Origin: Pseudonocardia sp. N23
GTDB lineage: Bacteria > Actinomycetota > Actinomycetes > Mycobacteriales > Pseudonocardiaceae
Direction of reading: 5' to 3'
Assembly (NCBI RefSeq): GCF_002583555.1
Contig: NZ_BEGX01000077.1
Coordinates: 178,217-242,216 of the forward strand
Length of the DNA stretch: 64,000 nt
The position numbers and the translations under genes are program-made. This document shows positions 33,181 through 41,984 of the stretch, piece by piece. The notes beneath the pieces were generated by a model. The model made no database searches and was not told the DNA's origin. It saw only the letters and a program-made list of their open reading frames with translations. Each line of letters begins with the position of its first letter. Position 1 is the stretch's first letter.

Positions 33181-34635
33181 GTGACGGTGGACGGGGACGG
33201 CGGGCCCGTGTGGGTGGGGATCGACCTCGGCACCCAGGGCGTGCGCGCGGTCGCCGTCGACGCGGCGGGGGCCGTCGCCGGGGCGGGCCAGGCGCCGCTG
33301 CACCGCGACGTCCGCGACGGCCCGCGCCACGAGCAGGACCCTGCCGAGTGGTGGACGGCCACGTGCGCCGCGGTGCGCGGGGCCGTCGCCGGCCTGCGGG
33401 GGCGCGCGGTCGCCGCGGTCGCCGTCGACTCCACGTCCGGCACCCTCGTCGTCCAGGACCGCCGCGGGCTCCCCGCCGGCCCCGCCCTGATGTACGACGA
33501 CATCCGCGCCGCCGCCCGCGTCCCCGCCGTGCAGGAGGCGGGTGAGGCAGTCTGGACCGCGCTCGGCTACCGGATGCAGGCGGCATGGGCGCTGCCCAAG
33601 CTCGTCGAGCTCTGCGCGACCGGCGCCGTCCCCGCCGGGCACACCGTCGTGCACCAGGCCGACCACGTCGTCGCCCGGCTCGCCGGCAGGCCCGTCGCCA
33701 CCGACACCAGCCACGCCCTCAAGACCGGCTACGACCTGCTCGCCGACCGCTGGCCCACCGACGTCCTCGACCGCCTCGGCGTCGCCTCCGCCGTGCTGCC
33801 CGCTGTCGTCATCCCCGGGACCCGCATCGCCACCGTCTCCGCCGCCGCGGCGGGCGAGTGCGCGATCCCCGCCGGGACGCCCGTCGTCGCCGGGATGACC
33901 GACGGCTGCGCCGCCCAGGTCGCGACGGGTGCCCTCGCCCCCGGCCGGTGGTGCTCCGCGCTCGGGACGACGCTCGTCCTCAAGGGGGCCACACCCGCGC
34001 TCGTGCGCGACCCCGGCGGCGGCGTCTACTGCCACCGCCATCCCGACGGCGGCTGGCTGCCCGGCGGCGCCTCCAACGTCGGCGCCGCGATCCTGTCCCG
34101 CGACCTGCCCGGCGCCGACCTGGCCGCGCTCACCCCCGCCGCCGCGGCTCTCGGGGTGCCGCCCGGGGCGACGTACCCGCTGGTCGGGCCGGGGGAGCGG
34201 TTCCCGTTCACCGATCCTGCCGCGACCGGGTTCGACGTCGGCGGGCCCGATGCGCCCACCCCCGCCGAGACGTTCGCGCGGGTCGCGCACGGGGTCGCCT
34301 ACGTCGAGAAGCTGGCGTTCGAGACGCTGGCCGGGCTGGGGGCCGACGTCTCGGGTCCCGTCGTCGCGACGGGTGGGACGAGCCGCAACGACTGGTGGTG
34401 CAGACTGCGCGCCGACGTCCTCGGGCGGCCGGTCTCGGTGCCGGAGCAGGCGGGGTCGGCGTTCGGTGCGGCGGTGCTGGCCGCGGCGCCACCCGGTTCT
34501 CTGGCCCGCACGGCCGCGGACATGGTCCGGCTGCGCGCGACGTTCGACCCCCGGCCCGGCCGCGCCGCCGAGCTCGCCGACGGATACGCCCGCCTCCGCG
34601 CCGAACTGGCCACCCGCGGCCGGCTGCCCGTGTGA
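33181..34635 (+). CDS. FGGY family carbohydrate kinase (xylulokinase-like)
   Basis: 484 aa. The N-terminal ATPase motif is 'VGIDLGTQGVRAVAVD'; 'VAVDSTSGTLVV', 'AGMTDGCAAQVATGA' and 'VVATGGTSRNDWWCRLRADVLGRPV' are the later FGGY signatures, and 'EQAGSAFGAAVLAA' closes the C-terminal domain. It phosphorylates a sugar or polyol; length and wording are nearest xylulokinase/ribulokinase. It is divergent from a class II aldolase. The start is uncertain: GTG 33181 avoids overlapping the aldolase, while an in-frame ATG at 33160 would overlap its start codon by 2 nt. Confidence 0.87.
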   Translation: MTVDGDGGPVWVGIDLGTQGVRAVAVDAAGAVAGAGQAPLHRDVRDGPRHEQDPAEWWTATCAAVRGAVAGLRGRAVAAVAVDSTSGTLVVQDRRGLPAGPALMYDDIRAAARVPAVQEAGEAVWTALGYRMQAAWALPKLVELCATGAVPAGHTVVHQADHVVARLAGRPVATDTSHALKTGYDLLADRWPTDVLDRLGVASAVLPAVVIPGTRIATVSAAAAGECAIPAGTPVVAGMTDGCAAQVATGALAPGRWCSALGTTLVLKGATPALVRDPGGGVYCHRHPDGGWLPGGASNVGAAILSRDLPGADLAALTPAAAALGVPPGATYPLVGPGERFPFTDPAATGFDVGGPDAPTPAETFARVAHGVAYVEKLAFETLAGLGADVSGPVVATGGTSRNDWWCRLRADVLGRPVSVPEQAGSAFGAAVLAAAPPGSLARTAADMVRLRATFDPRPGRAAELADGYARLRAELATRGRLPV

Positions 34636-34689
34636 GCGACCGGCGCGGGCCGACCCTGCGCCGAGTTCGAGTTGCTCCTGTGTCACGCA

Positions 34690-35130
34690 GCGGCGGGCTC
34701 GGTGATCGTGGTGGCTCGGTCGTGGCGGAGTCGGGTGAACCGCCGCCGGCTGCGCTCCCAGCCATGCGGTGAGCTCGTCGATCACCCGGGCCCGGCCCAG
34801 GGTGCGGGCGAGGATGTCGAGCTCGGGGTCGAGCTCGTGCAGGTGCCGGCGGACCCGGTTCTGCGCCCGGGTGCGCTCGGCGACGAGGTCCTCACGGTGA
34901 TCGACCAGCAGTTTCCGATCCCGCGAGGTCTGGTCGTGGGTCGCGGTGGGCAGGTCGGGCCCACGCTGGGGGGCGCGGGCGATCGCGAGGGCGTCGATCG
35001 GATCGGGCTTGCCCCGGGTGCGGGCTGAGGCGCGGATGGCGGCCATCAGTTTCGAGGGGGACCCGCACCACCTGCTCGCCGGCGGTGAGCAGGGCTCGTT
35101 GTCGATCCCGAGGGTCACCGTGACCAGGTC
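34690..35130 (-). pseudogene. IS110-family transposase remnant
   Basis: On the minus strand one frame reads 'KLMAAIRASARTRGKPDPIDALAIARA', then 'DRKLLVDHREDLVAERTRAQNRVRRHLHELDPELD', the DEDD/RuvC-like region of IS110 transposases. The preceding 'LLTAGEQVVRVP' lies in another frame, so there is a frameshift near 35060. The first ~60 residues and the C-terminal ~200, including the Tnp domain with its catalytic Ser, are missing. It is therefore an inactive fragment of what was probably a ~400-residue protein. Borders are approximate. Confidence 0.7.
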
Positions 35131-35467
35131 TCCTCTTGTCTGGGAGGGACGGCTGGGTCGGCCGGCGGACACATCTCAGTGGGGGCGCAGCCACGCTCCT
35201 GTCAACTCACGCCGGTCGGCCTGACCAGCAGCGATCGGCACAACTCGAACAGCCAACCCCGCCAACACGACGGGGCGGCAACAGGACTGCGAGCCAGATC
35301 GCCACAGGTCGGGAACCTGACCACCGCGACAGCGGCGACACCACCCTGACACTGACACAGGACTGGTTCCGACGGTGCTCGGACCAGCGTGGTGTCGGGC
35401 TCGGCGGCGGTCTGTGCGCCTGACGGCAGGGTCCGGTGTGCGCGGCGGGCGCGGCGGCTGCGGCAGG
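35131..35467. other. Non-coding stretch beside the IS110 remnant
   Basis: 337 bp with no credible gene on either strand. It is less GC-rich than its surroundings and lies on the 5' side of the transposase fragment, where intact IS110 elements carry the non-coding end that encodes the bridge RNA. It may be a decayed element end. No terminal repeat or target duplication was visible. Confidence 0.4.
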
Positions 35468-36025
35468 TCAGGCGCCGGTCCAGCAACCGATGATCGTGCG
35501 GGCCACGAGCAGCGCGACCTGCGACGGGGTCAAGGGCGGGGTGCCCAGCCCCGGGGGCAGGGCGGTGTCGTCGACGACGAGGACCTTGAAGTCCTTGCGC
35601 ACCACGACCGACCCGCCGGTGGTGACGAACGCGCCCTCACCGAGCCCGTCGAGGGTGTGGACCGACCCGAGCCGGCGCGCGGTCTCGTCGAAGAACGCCG
35701 TGGTCTCCAGGACCGACGACAGCTCCTTGACCGACAGCGTGAAGGCGCCGTCGGCGAAGCGGTACCGGCACGAGTAGACGTGGTCGGACCAGGTCGGGGT
35801 GTCGATGCCCTGCGGCGGCAGCGCGAGGGCCTCGGTGATGTCCTCCTCCGCCTCGTCGGAGCAGACGAGGACCGCGCTGGCCGACGGTGTGTCCCCAGCA
35901 GGTTCGGCCGTCGCGGGGGCGAGCGCGGAGGGAAGGGGCTGCGCCGGGGCAGCCGGTGCCGAGCAGCCGGCGAGCACCGTCGCACCGAGGACGGCCGTGA
36001 GCACGGCGCGGGGGAGTCGGCCCAT
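35468..36025 (-). CDS. Putative secreted lipoprotein
   Basis: 185 aa. The signal peptide 'MGRLPRAVLTAVLGATVLAGC' ends in the lipobox LAGC, with the lipidated Cys at residue 21. A Pro/Ala-rich linker to ~50 is followed by a compact domain with two cysteines ('VLVCSDEAEEDI' and 'VYSCRYRFADG') that may form a disulfide, and later 'GLGEGAFVTTGGSVVVRKDFKVLVVD'. This layout resembles small actinobacterial lipoproteins such as DUF3558-type proteins, but I do not assign a family. It stands alone downstream of the IS110 remnant. Confidence 0.75.
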   Translation of the reverse strand: MGRLPRAVLTAVLGATVLAGCSAPAAPAQPLPSALAPATAEPAGDTPSASAVLVCSDEAEEDITEALALPPQGIDTPTWSDHVYSCRYRFADGAFTLSVKELSSVLETTAFFDETARRLGSVHTLDGLGEGAFVTTGGSVVVRKDFKVLVVDDTALPPGLGTPPLTPSQVALLVARTIIGCWTGA

Positions 36026-36242
36026 GCGGGGAGGCTAGAGGTGGCCGGCGGAGCGAGGCCGCGGGGCCGCCGTGCAGGGCCGCGTCGTCGGCCGCGGATC
36101 GTGACGTGCATCGCCTACTCTCGGTTTCGGTAACGATTCAGAAGATCGAGTCGTCGTACAGGGTGAGCGCGACGACGCGCCCCGGCCGAGCCCCGTGACC
36201 CGGCCGGAATCCGGAACGCCGACCAGACATCGGAGGAACACC

Positions 36243-36365
36243 ATGGCAGTGATCGACCGCCGCACCGTGTGGGCCGCGATGGTCCGCACCGCACGCCGCT
36301 TCGACGAGTGGACCCTCGTGACGTTCAACCCCCGCATCCCCGTGGGGTCGCGCGAAGAGCGCTGA
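36243..36365 (+). CDS. Small 40-aa protein with strong RBS
   Basis: ATG 36243 to TGA 36365 encodes 40 residues, beginning 'MAVIDRRTVWAAMVRTARR' and ending 'NPRIPVGSREER'. A GGAGG lies 6 nt before the ATG, and a perfect 14-bp stem-loop follows 43 nt after the stop, so it has the outline of an independent gene. The peptide is basic (several Arg) with two Trp, no signal peptide and no membrane segment. I do not recognise it. It could be a small regulatory or membrane-associated peptide. Confidence 0.6.
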   Translation: MAVIDRRTVWAAMVRTARRFDEWTLVTFNPRIPVGSREER

Positions 36366-36408
36366 CGCGAGACACCCCCCGGCGCACGACCCCGGGGGAG
36401 CACGACGA

Positions 36409-36442
36409 ACGGGCCGGTACCGCAGCAGCGGTACCGGCCCGT
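36409..36442. terminator. Strong bidirectional hairpin
   Basis: ACGGGCCGGTACCG and CGGTACCGGCCCGT form a perfect 14-bp stem around a 6-nt loop. It lies between the convergent 40-aa gene and the minus-strand membrane gene ending at 36475, and probably ends both transcripts. Only a short TT run follows on the plus side. Confidence 0.8.
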
Positions 36443-36474
36443 CCGGTGTTTCCGGGAGTGCCCGTCAGTGCCCG

Positions 36475-36825
36475 TCAGTGCCCGAGCGGCCGGTCGCCCT
36501 CGGCGGCCTCGGCGAGCTGCTCGGGCGTCGGCGGCTTGAGCGGGCGCATCAGCACCCACGCCCCGAACAGCACCGCGACGACGAGCATCCCGATGCCCAT
36601 GTCGAGGTTGATGTTCGAGCCGCCGGTCTTCATGCGGTCGGCGTCGTCGGTCGACACCAGTCCCATGATCAGCAGCACGATGCCGTAGACCAGGAACAGC
36701 ACGGCGATGATGGTGCGCAGGTCGAACAGGTTGGCCGCGGCCGACGGCGGTGCGTCGGTCCCGGCCCGTGGCGCGTCGGCAGGGCCCGTCCCGGCATCGT
36801 TGCTGCCTTCGGGGGAGTCGGTCAT
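36475..36825 (-). CDS. Small two-helix membrane protein
   Basis: 116 aa. A disordered acidic/Pro N-terminus (~30 residues) precedes two membrane helices, 'TIIAVLFLVYGIVLLIMGLV' and 'MGIGMLVVAVLFGAWVLM', separated by a short polar loop, with a charged C-terminal tail. It starts 25 bp downstream of the SSS symporter stop on the same strand, so it is probably co-transcribed and may assist the symporter. Function unknown. Its stop lies inside a 10-nt direct repeat GTGCCCGTCA. Confidence 0.75.
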   Translation of the reverse strand: MTDSPEGSNDAGTGPADAPRAGTDAPPSAAANLFDLRTIIAVLFLVYGIVLLIMGLVSTDDADRMKTGGSNINLDMGIGMLVVAVLFGAWVLMRPLKPPTPEQLAEAAEGDRPLGH

Positions 36826-36850
36826 CCGTCTTCCTCCTTCGGTCTCGGGC

Positions 36851-38548
36851 TCAGAAGAACAGGATGTAGAGGATCACGACGAGGATCAGCACCAGCACGC
36901 CCAGGAGCTTCGGCGAGCGGTACCAGCCGGCGTCGTCACCCTCGACGGAGTGCGTCCGGCTCGCGCGCGGTGTCAGGCTCCATACGAGGCCCGTGAGCTC
37001 GGCCTCCGGCTTCGGCTGACCCGAGAGCGACACCAGCGCGGCCACACCGACACCGACGATGAACGCCGCGCTCGCACCGACGAAGCTGCCCGCCTGGTTC
37101 GACAGCTGCAGCACGTCGAAGCGGACCAGGACGTCGATGGTGACCGCCGCGACCGTGCCCGACAGCAGGCCGATCCACGCCGCCGAGCCCGTCATCCGCT
37201 TCCAGAACAGGCCGAGGATGAAGATCGCGAACAGCGGGGCGTTGAAGAAGCTGAACAGGGCCTGGATGTAGTCCATCAGGTTCTGCGAGCCGGACGCGAT
37301 GAACGCCGTACCGATGGCCAGGATGCAGCCGATGACCGTGACCCAGCGGCCGACCTGCAGGTAGTAGCGGTCGGGCTTGCCGGGCTTGATCCAGTCCTGC
37401 CACAGGTCATAGGTGAAGACCGTGTTGAAGGAGCTGATGTTGGCCGCCATGCCCGCCATGAATGCGGCGAGCAGGCCGGCGATCGCGACGCCGAGTATGC
37501 CGTTGGGCAGTAGTTCCTTCATCAGCAGCGTCAGCGAGTCGTTGTAGGTGATCCCGTCGACGGAGCCGCCCGCGGCCTTGACCGCCTGGATCTGCGGGAG
37601 CAGGACGGCGGCGATCATGCCGGGGATGACGACGACGAGCGGGATGAGCGCCTTGGGGAACGCGCCGATGATCGGCGTGCGCCGGGCGGCGGACATGCTC
37701 TTGGCCGACAGCGCGCGCTGCACCTCCGCGAAGTTCGTCGTCCAGTAGCCGAAGGACAGCACGAAGCCGAGGCCGAAGACGATGCCGATGACCGACAGCA
37801 CCGGGTTGGCGATCTCGGTGAGCTCGGTTCCCGGCCAGGACGACAGCTGCTCCGCTCCGCCGGGGCCCGCGCTGACCTTCTCCTTCAGTCCCTCCCAGCC
37901 GCCGATGCGGTTGAGGCCGACCAGCGTGAGCGGGATCAGCAGGGCGAGGATGACGAAGAACTGCAGGACCTCGTTGTAGATCGCGGCCGAGAGGCCGCCG
38001 AGGGTGGTGTAGGCGAGCACGACGAGTGCGGCGACCGGGATCGCGACGACCAGCGGCCACCCGAGCAGGGCCTCGATGATCAGGCCGAGGGCGAAGAGGT
38101 TGACGCCGGCGATCAGGATCGAGGCGACCGCGAAGATCACGCCCTGGATGCGCTGCGTCGTGCGGTTGAAGCGTTTGGCCAGGAACTCCGGAACGCTCCT
38201 GGCCTTGGAACCGTAGTAGAACGGCATCATCACCAGGCCGAGGAACACCATGGCCGGGATGGCGCCGATCCAGTAGTAGTGCACCGTCGCGATGCCGTAC
38301 TGGGCGCCGTTGGCCATCATGCCGATGAGCTCGAGCGCGCCGAGGTTCGCGGAGATGAACGCGAGGCCGGTGACCCAGGCGGGCATCGAGCGGCCCGACA
38401 GCAGGAAGTCGAGGCTGGAGGAGACGGACCGGCGGGCCATGTAGCCGATGCCGAGGACCAGCAGGAAGTAGAAGGCGACGAGCAGGTAGTCGACGAGGTG
38501 GGCGTCGAGCCGTACGTCGGCGTTGGCCTGGGCGAGGATGCTGGTCAT
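36851..38548 (-). CDS. Sodium:solute symporter (SSS/SGLT-like)
   Basis: 565 aa with about 13-14 membrane helices. 'FLLSGRSMPAWVTGLAFISANLGALELIGM' is the SSS core with the unwound first helix, 'TLGGLSAAIYNEVLQFF' and 'MAANISSFNTVFTYDLW' match SGLT-like transporters. It imports a solute with sodium. It is divergent from the deoR-galT-galK operon, so galactose or a galactoside is the most likely substrate; this is inferred from context. ATG 38548 has a strong GGAGGGTGG RBS. The last helix ends at the C-terminus ('LVLILVVILYILFF'). Confidence 0.88.
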   Translation of the reverse strand: MTSILAQANADVRLDAHLVDYLLVAFYFLLVLGIGYMARRSVSSSLDFLLSGRSMPAWVTGLAFISANLGALELIGMMANGAQYGIATVHYYWIGAIPAMVFLGLVMMPFYYGSKARSVPEFLAKRFNRTTQRIQGVIFAVASILIAGVNLFALGLIIEALLGWPLVVAIPVAALVVLAYTTLGGLSAAIYNEVLQFFVILALLIPLTLVGLNRIGGWEGLKEKVSAGPGGAEQLSSWPGTELTEIANPVLSVIGIVFGLGFVLSFGYWTTNFAEVQRALSAKSMSAARRTPIIGAFPKALIPLVVVIPGMIAAVLLPQIQAVKAAGGSVDGITYNDSLTLLMKELLPNGILGVAIAGLLAAFMAGMAANISSFNTVFTYDLWQDWIKPGKPDRYYLQVGRWVTVIGCILAIGTAFIASGSQNLMDYIQALFSFFNAPLFAIFILGLFWKRMTGSAAWIGLLSGTVAAVTIDVLVRFDVLQLSNQAGSFVGASAAFIVGVGVAALVSLSGQPKPEAELTGLVWSLTPRASRTHSVEGDDAGWYRSPKLLGVLVLILVVILYILFF

Positions 38549-38773
38549 GCCACCCTCCCCGCGGAATGGCGTGGTCCGTGCCGTCCGCTTCGCATCATCG
38601 CGACTCCCACAGTTCGTCGACGTCGGGGCAGAGTTGTTCGCCGTACATCGTTGTGGGGTGCAAGGTACCGGGTTCGGACACAATCCAACAATTGTCGACG
38701 TAACGATCCGGCACTGATGCGGCCCCTGTGGCAGGATCGGTGACCGCTACCACATAGAAGCCGTCCGTGCGCG

Positions 38774-38802
38774 TTGACGGTTGGGTGATCACGTTGCATT
38801 CT
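38774..38802 (+). promoter_or_regulatory. Promoter of the deoR-galT-galK operon
   Basis: TTGACG (38774-38779) and CATTCT (38797-38802) are spaced 17 bp, placing the start about 20 nt before the GTG at 38829. An AT-rich segment upstream contains ACAATTGT (38688-38695), a palindrome that may bind the DeoR protein and lies toward the divergent symporter gene. The 280-bp gap holds nothing else recognised. Confidence 0.5.
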
Positions 38803-38828
38803 GTGCGAAGTCGTGCGGAGGAGGTGTC

Positions 38829-39635
38829 GTGGGCCTGCTCGCGCAGCAACGGCGGGAGCTGATCCTCGAGCAGGTCCGTGCCCGTGGCGCAGTGCGCGTC
38901 AGCGACCTGGCCGGGCACTTCGGCGTGTCCGACATGACCGTCCGGCGCGACCTGGATGTCCTTGCGCGCCAACGGCTCGTCGACAAGGTGCACGGTGGGG
39001 CCACTGCCGTCGGCGCGCCCAGCACCGAGGAGCCGGGCTTCCTCGTGAAGTCGCAGCGCCAGCTCGTGGAGAAGGAGGCCGTCGCGCGCGCCGCGGCCCG
39101 GCTCGTCGAACCGGGCTCCGCGATCGGGCTGTCGGCAGGCACCACCACGTGGGCGCTCGCCCGGCTGCTCGTCGACGTCCCGGGGCTCACGATCGTCACC
39201 AACTCGATGGCGGTCGCCGACGTCTTCCGTGCCGCCCCGCGCCCCGACCTCACCGTCATCCTGACCGGCGGGATCCGCACCCCGTCCGAGGCGCTCGTAG
39301 GGCCGGTGGCGGTGGCGTCGCTGCGCAGCCTCAACCTCGACGCGGTGTTCCTCGGTGTGCACGGGATGTCGGCCGCCGCCGGGTTCACCACACCCAACCT
39401 GACCGAGGCCGAGACCGACCGCGCGCTCGTCGAGGCCGGTCAGCGCCTCGTCGTCGTCGCCGACCACACGAAATGGGGGACAGTGGGCATCTCGACGATC
39501 GCGGCGCTCTCCGACGCCGACGTACTCGTCACCGACGACGGGCTGGCCGACGACGCCCGGGCGGTGCTGGCGGGGGAGGTCGACGAGCTGGTCATCGCCC
39601 CCGTGGCGGGCACAGCGGGCGAGGCCGGCGCGTGA
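38829..39635 (+). CDS. DeoR/GlpR family transcriptional regulator
   Basis: 268 aa. The N-terminal DeoR HTH is 'VRVSDLAGHFGVSDMTVRRDLDVLARQ' with 'VHGGATAV', and the C-terminal sugar-phosphate sensor (DeoRC) has 'GLSAGTTTWALARLL' and 'VVVADHTKWGTVG'. It probably represses the gal genes and symporter until a phosphorylated sugar binds. GTG 38829 has GGAGGAGG upstream. The 4-nt GTGA overlap with galT means the regulator is translated with the enzymes it controls. Confidence 0.92.
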   Translation: MGLLAQQRRELILEQVRARGAVRVSDLAGHFGVSDMTVRRDLDVLARQRLVDKVHGGATAVGAPSTEEPGFLVKSQRQLVEKEAVARAAARLVEPGSAIGLSAGTTTWALARLLVDVPGLTIVTNSMAVADVFRAAPRPDLTVILTGGIRTPSEALVGPVAVASLRSLNLDAVFLGVHGMSAAAGFTTPNLTEAETDRALVEAGQRLVVVADHTKWGTVGISTIAALSDADVLVTDDGLADDARAVLAGEVDELVIAPVAGTAGEAGA

Positions 39636-40711
39636 GACGCACCGACGGGACGCTCGCCGACGGCCGCCACATCATGTGGTTCGACGAGGACGGCACGCCC
39701 GCCCGCGACCCCGCGACCCTGGTCGACCACCGCGACCTGCCCCGCACCACCTCGGCGTCCCAGCTTCGCTACGACACCCTCGCCGGGGAGTGGGTGGCCG
39801 TCGCCTCGCACCGCCAGGACCGCACCTACCAGCCGCCCGCCGACCAGTGCCCGCTCGACCCGACCCACGGCGAGCACCACACCGAGATCCCGTCACCGGA
39901 CTACCAGGTCGTCGTGTTCGAGAACCGGTTCCCGTCGTTCGGCGGCAACGCGCCGCTGTCGGGCGGGCCCGGGCCGGACCCGGCGGCCGGGCGCTGCGAG
40001 GTCGTCTGCTTCACCAGTGACCACTCGTCGTCGTTCGGCGAGCTGACCCCCGCCCGGGTACGGCTCGTCGTCGACGTGTGGGCCGACCGCACGGCCGAGC
40101 TCGGCGCACTCCCCGGTGTGGCGCAGGTGTTCCCCTTCGAGAACCGCGGCGCCGAGATCGGCGTGACGCTGGCCCACCCGCACGGCCAGATCTACGCCTA
40201 CCCCTACGTGCCGCCGATCCCTGCGCGGATGCTCGACCGCGCCCGCAGCCACCTCGCCGCCACCGGCCGCAACCTGTTCGACGACGTGCTGCGCGCCGAA
40301 CGGGCGGGCGAACGCGTCGTCGTCGCGGGGGAGCACTGGACGGCCTTCGTACCGGAGGCGGCGCGATACCCGGTGGAGGTGCACCTCTACCCGCACCGGC
40401 GGGTCCCCGACATCCCGGCGCTCACCCCCGCCGAACGCGACGAGTTCGCCGGGATCTACCTCGACGTCCTCGGCCGCCTCGACGCGCTCTACGGCGATCC
40501 GCTGCCCTACGTCGCCGGCTGGCAGCAGGCGCCCGTGCGGCCCGAGCACGAGGGCGACCGCGAGCTCGCCCACCTGCACCTGCGGGTCTCCTCGATCCGC
40601 CGCGCACCGGGCAAGCTCAAGTACCTCGCGGGGTCCGAGACCGGGGCGGGGGCGTTCGTGTCCGACGTGCTCGCCGAGTCCGTGGCCCAGCGGCTCCGGG
40701 ACGCCCGATGA
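39632..40711 (+). CDS. galT: Galactose-1-phosphate uridylyltransferase
   Basis: 359 aa. The active-site His-x-His-x-Gln is 'HPHGQIYAYPY'; 'ENRFPSFGGNAPL' is the nucleotide site and 'AGWQQAPV...LHLRVSSIRRA' lies in the C-terminal half. It exchanges UMP between UDP-glucose and galactose-1-phosphate in the Leloir pathway. GTG 39632 overlaps deoR by 4 nt; ATGA overlaps galK. No galE was seen in the window, so UDP-galactose epimerase must be elsewhere. Confidence 0.94.
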   Translation: MRRTDGTLADGRHIMWFDEDGTPARDPATLVDHRDLPRTTSASQLRYDTLAGEWVAVASHRQDRTYQPPADQCPLDPTHGEHHTEIPSPDYQVVVFENRFPSFGGNAPLSGGPGPDPAAGRCEVVCFTSDHSSSFGELTPARVRLVVDVWADRTAELGALPGVAQVFPFENRGAEIGVTLAHPHGQIYAYPYVPPIPARMLDRARSHLAATGRNLFDDVLRAERAGERVVVAGEHWTAFVPEAARYPVEVHLYPHRRVPDIPALTPAERDEFAGIYLDVLGRLDALYGDPLPYVAGWQQAPVRPEHEGDRELAHLHLRVSSIRRAPGKLKYLAGSETGAGAFVSDVLAESVAQRLRDAR

Positions 40712-41868
40712 CCTTCCCCGGGGCCTTCGGCGGGGAGCCCGACGTCGTGTGGCGCGCACCGGGCCGGGTCAACCTGATCGGCGAGCACACCGACTACAAC
40801 GACGGCTTCGTGCTGCCGTGGGCGCTTCCGCTGGGGGTCACCGTGGCGTTGCGGCGCAACGACTCCGGGCTGCTGCGGATGGTGTCGCGCCAGCACGGCG
40901 CGGACGTCGTCGAGGCCCGGGTGGCCGACCTGGAACCCGGGTCCGTCGACGGCTGGGCGGGCTACCCGGCGGGCGTCGTGTGGCGGCTGCGGGAGGCCGG
41001 TCTGCTCCTGGCCGCGACGGGGTTCGACCTCGTCGTCGACGGTGACGTGCCCGCGGGGGCCGGGCTGTCGTCGTCGGCGGCGCTGGAGTGCGCCGTCGTA
41101 CGCGCGGTCGACGACGTGCTCGGTCTCGGCCTCTCGGGTCCCGAGGCCGCCGCGCACGCGCGCGGCGCCGAGAACGGCTTCGTCGGCGTGCCCAGCGGTG
41201 TGATGGACCAGATGGCCTCGCTGATGTGCGCCGAGGGCAGCGCCCTGTTCCTCGACACCCGCAGCATGGCCACCCGGCAGGTGCCCCTCGACGTCGCCGG
41301 GGCCGGGCTCGCGCTGCTGCTCGTCGACACCAACGCGCCGCACACGCTCGTCGACGGCGAGTACGCCGACCGGCAGCGGGCCTGCGCCGCCGGGGCCCGG
41401 GCCCTCGGCGTCGCGGCCCTGCGCGACGTCCCCCTCGCCGGCCTCGACGACACGCTCGCCCGGATCGACGGCCTCGACGACGCCGACGTCGTCCGCCGCC
41501 GGGTGCGCCACGTCGTCACCGAGAACGCCCGCGTCCTCGACGTCGTCGGCCTGCTCGACGACGGCCGCCCCGACGAGATCGGCCCGCTGCTCACCGCCTC
41601 GCACGCCTCGTTGCGCGACGACTTCGACGTGACCGTCCCCGAGCTGGACGTGTGCGTGGACGCCGCACTGGCCGCGGGTGCGCTCGGCGCGCGGATGACC
41701 GGCGGTGGGTTCGGCGGCTCCGTCGTCGTGCTGGCCCGGGCGGTCGACTCCGACGCGATCACCGACGCGGTCGCTGCGGCGTTCGCCACGCGCGGGTTCG
41801 CCACGCCGCGGCCGGTGCCCGCCACCCCCTCGGCGGGCGCCCGTCGGATCGGCGGGTCCCACGGCTGA
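40708..41868 (+). CDS. galK: Galactokinase
   Basis: 386 aa, GHMP kinase. The galactokinase signature is 'GRVNLIGEHTDYNDGFVLP', the ATP loop 'VPAGAGLSSSAALE', and the GHMP C-terminal motif 'GARMTGGGFGGSVVVL'. It phosphorylates galactose at C1. 'MDQMASLM' carries the catalytic Asp. Start ATG 40708 overlaps galT by 4 nt. It is the last gene of the operon; the 116 bp after it have no clear terminator. Confidence 0.95.
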   Translation: MTFPGAFGGEPDVVWRAPGRVNLIGEHTDYNDGFVLPWALPLGVTVALRRNDSGLLRMVSRQHGADVVEARVADLEPGSVDGWAGYPAGVVWRLREAGLLLAATGFDLVVDGDVPAGAGLSSSAALECAVVRAVDDVLGLGLSGPEAAAHARGAENGFVGVPSGVMDQMASLMCAEGSALFLDTRSMATRQVPLDVAGAGLALLLVDTNAPHTLVDGEYADRQRACAAGARALGVAALRDVPLAGLDDTLARIDGLDDADVVRRRVRHVVTENARVLDVVGLLDDGRPDEIGPLLTASHASLRDDFDVTVPELDVCVDAALAAGALGARMTGGGFGGSVVVLARAVDSDAITDAVAAAFATRGFATPRPVPATPSAGARRIGGSHG

Positions 41869-41984
41869 CCCGAGTGCAACTCCACGGTCGTCGTTGCGGC
41901 CCGGGCGAGCAGTCCGGCCCCGATGAGGACCGGGAGGTTGCGCCCGGGTGTGGCGGCTCCTGCGCGGCCGGCGGGCGCACCGGG

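Noticed and set aside
32377-35172. 931-codon minus-strand frame
   Set aside because: Composite of the IS110 remnant and antisense of the kinase and aldolase; only the transposase part has homology.
41869-41984. Possible terminator between galK and the GT4 gene
   Set aside because: GCCCGGGC copies are present but the loop is long and pairing weak.
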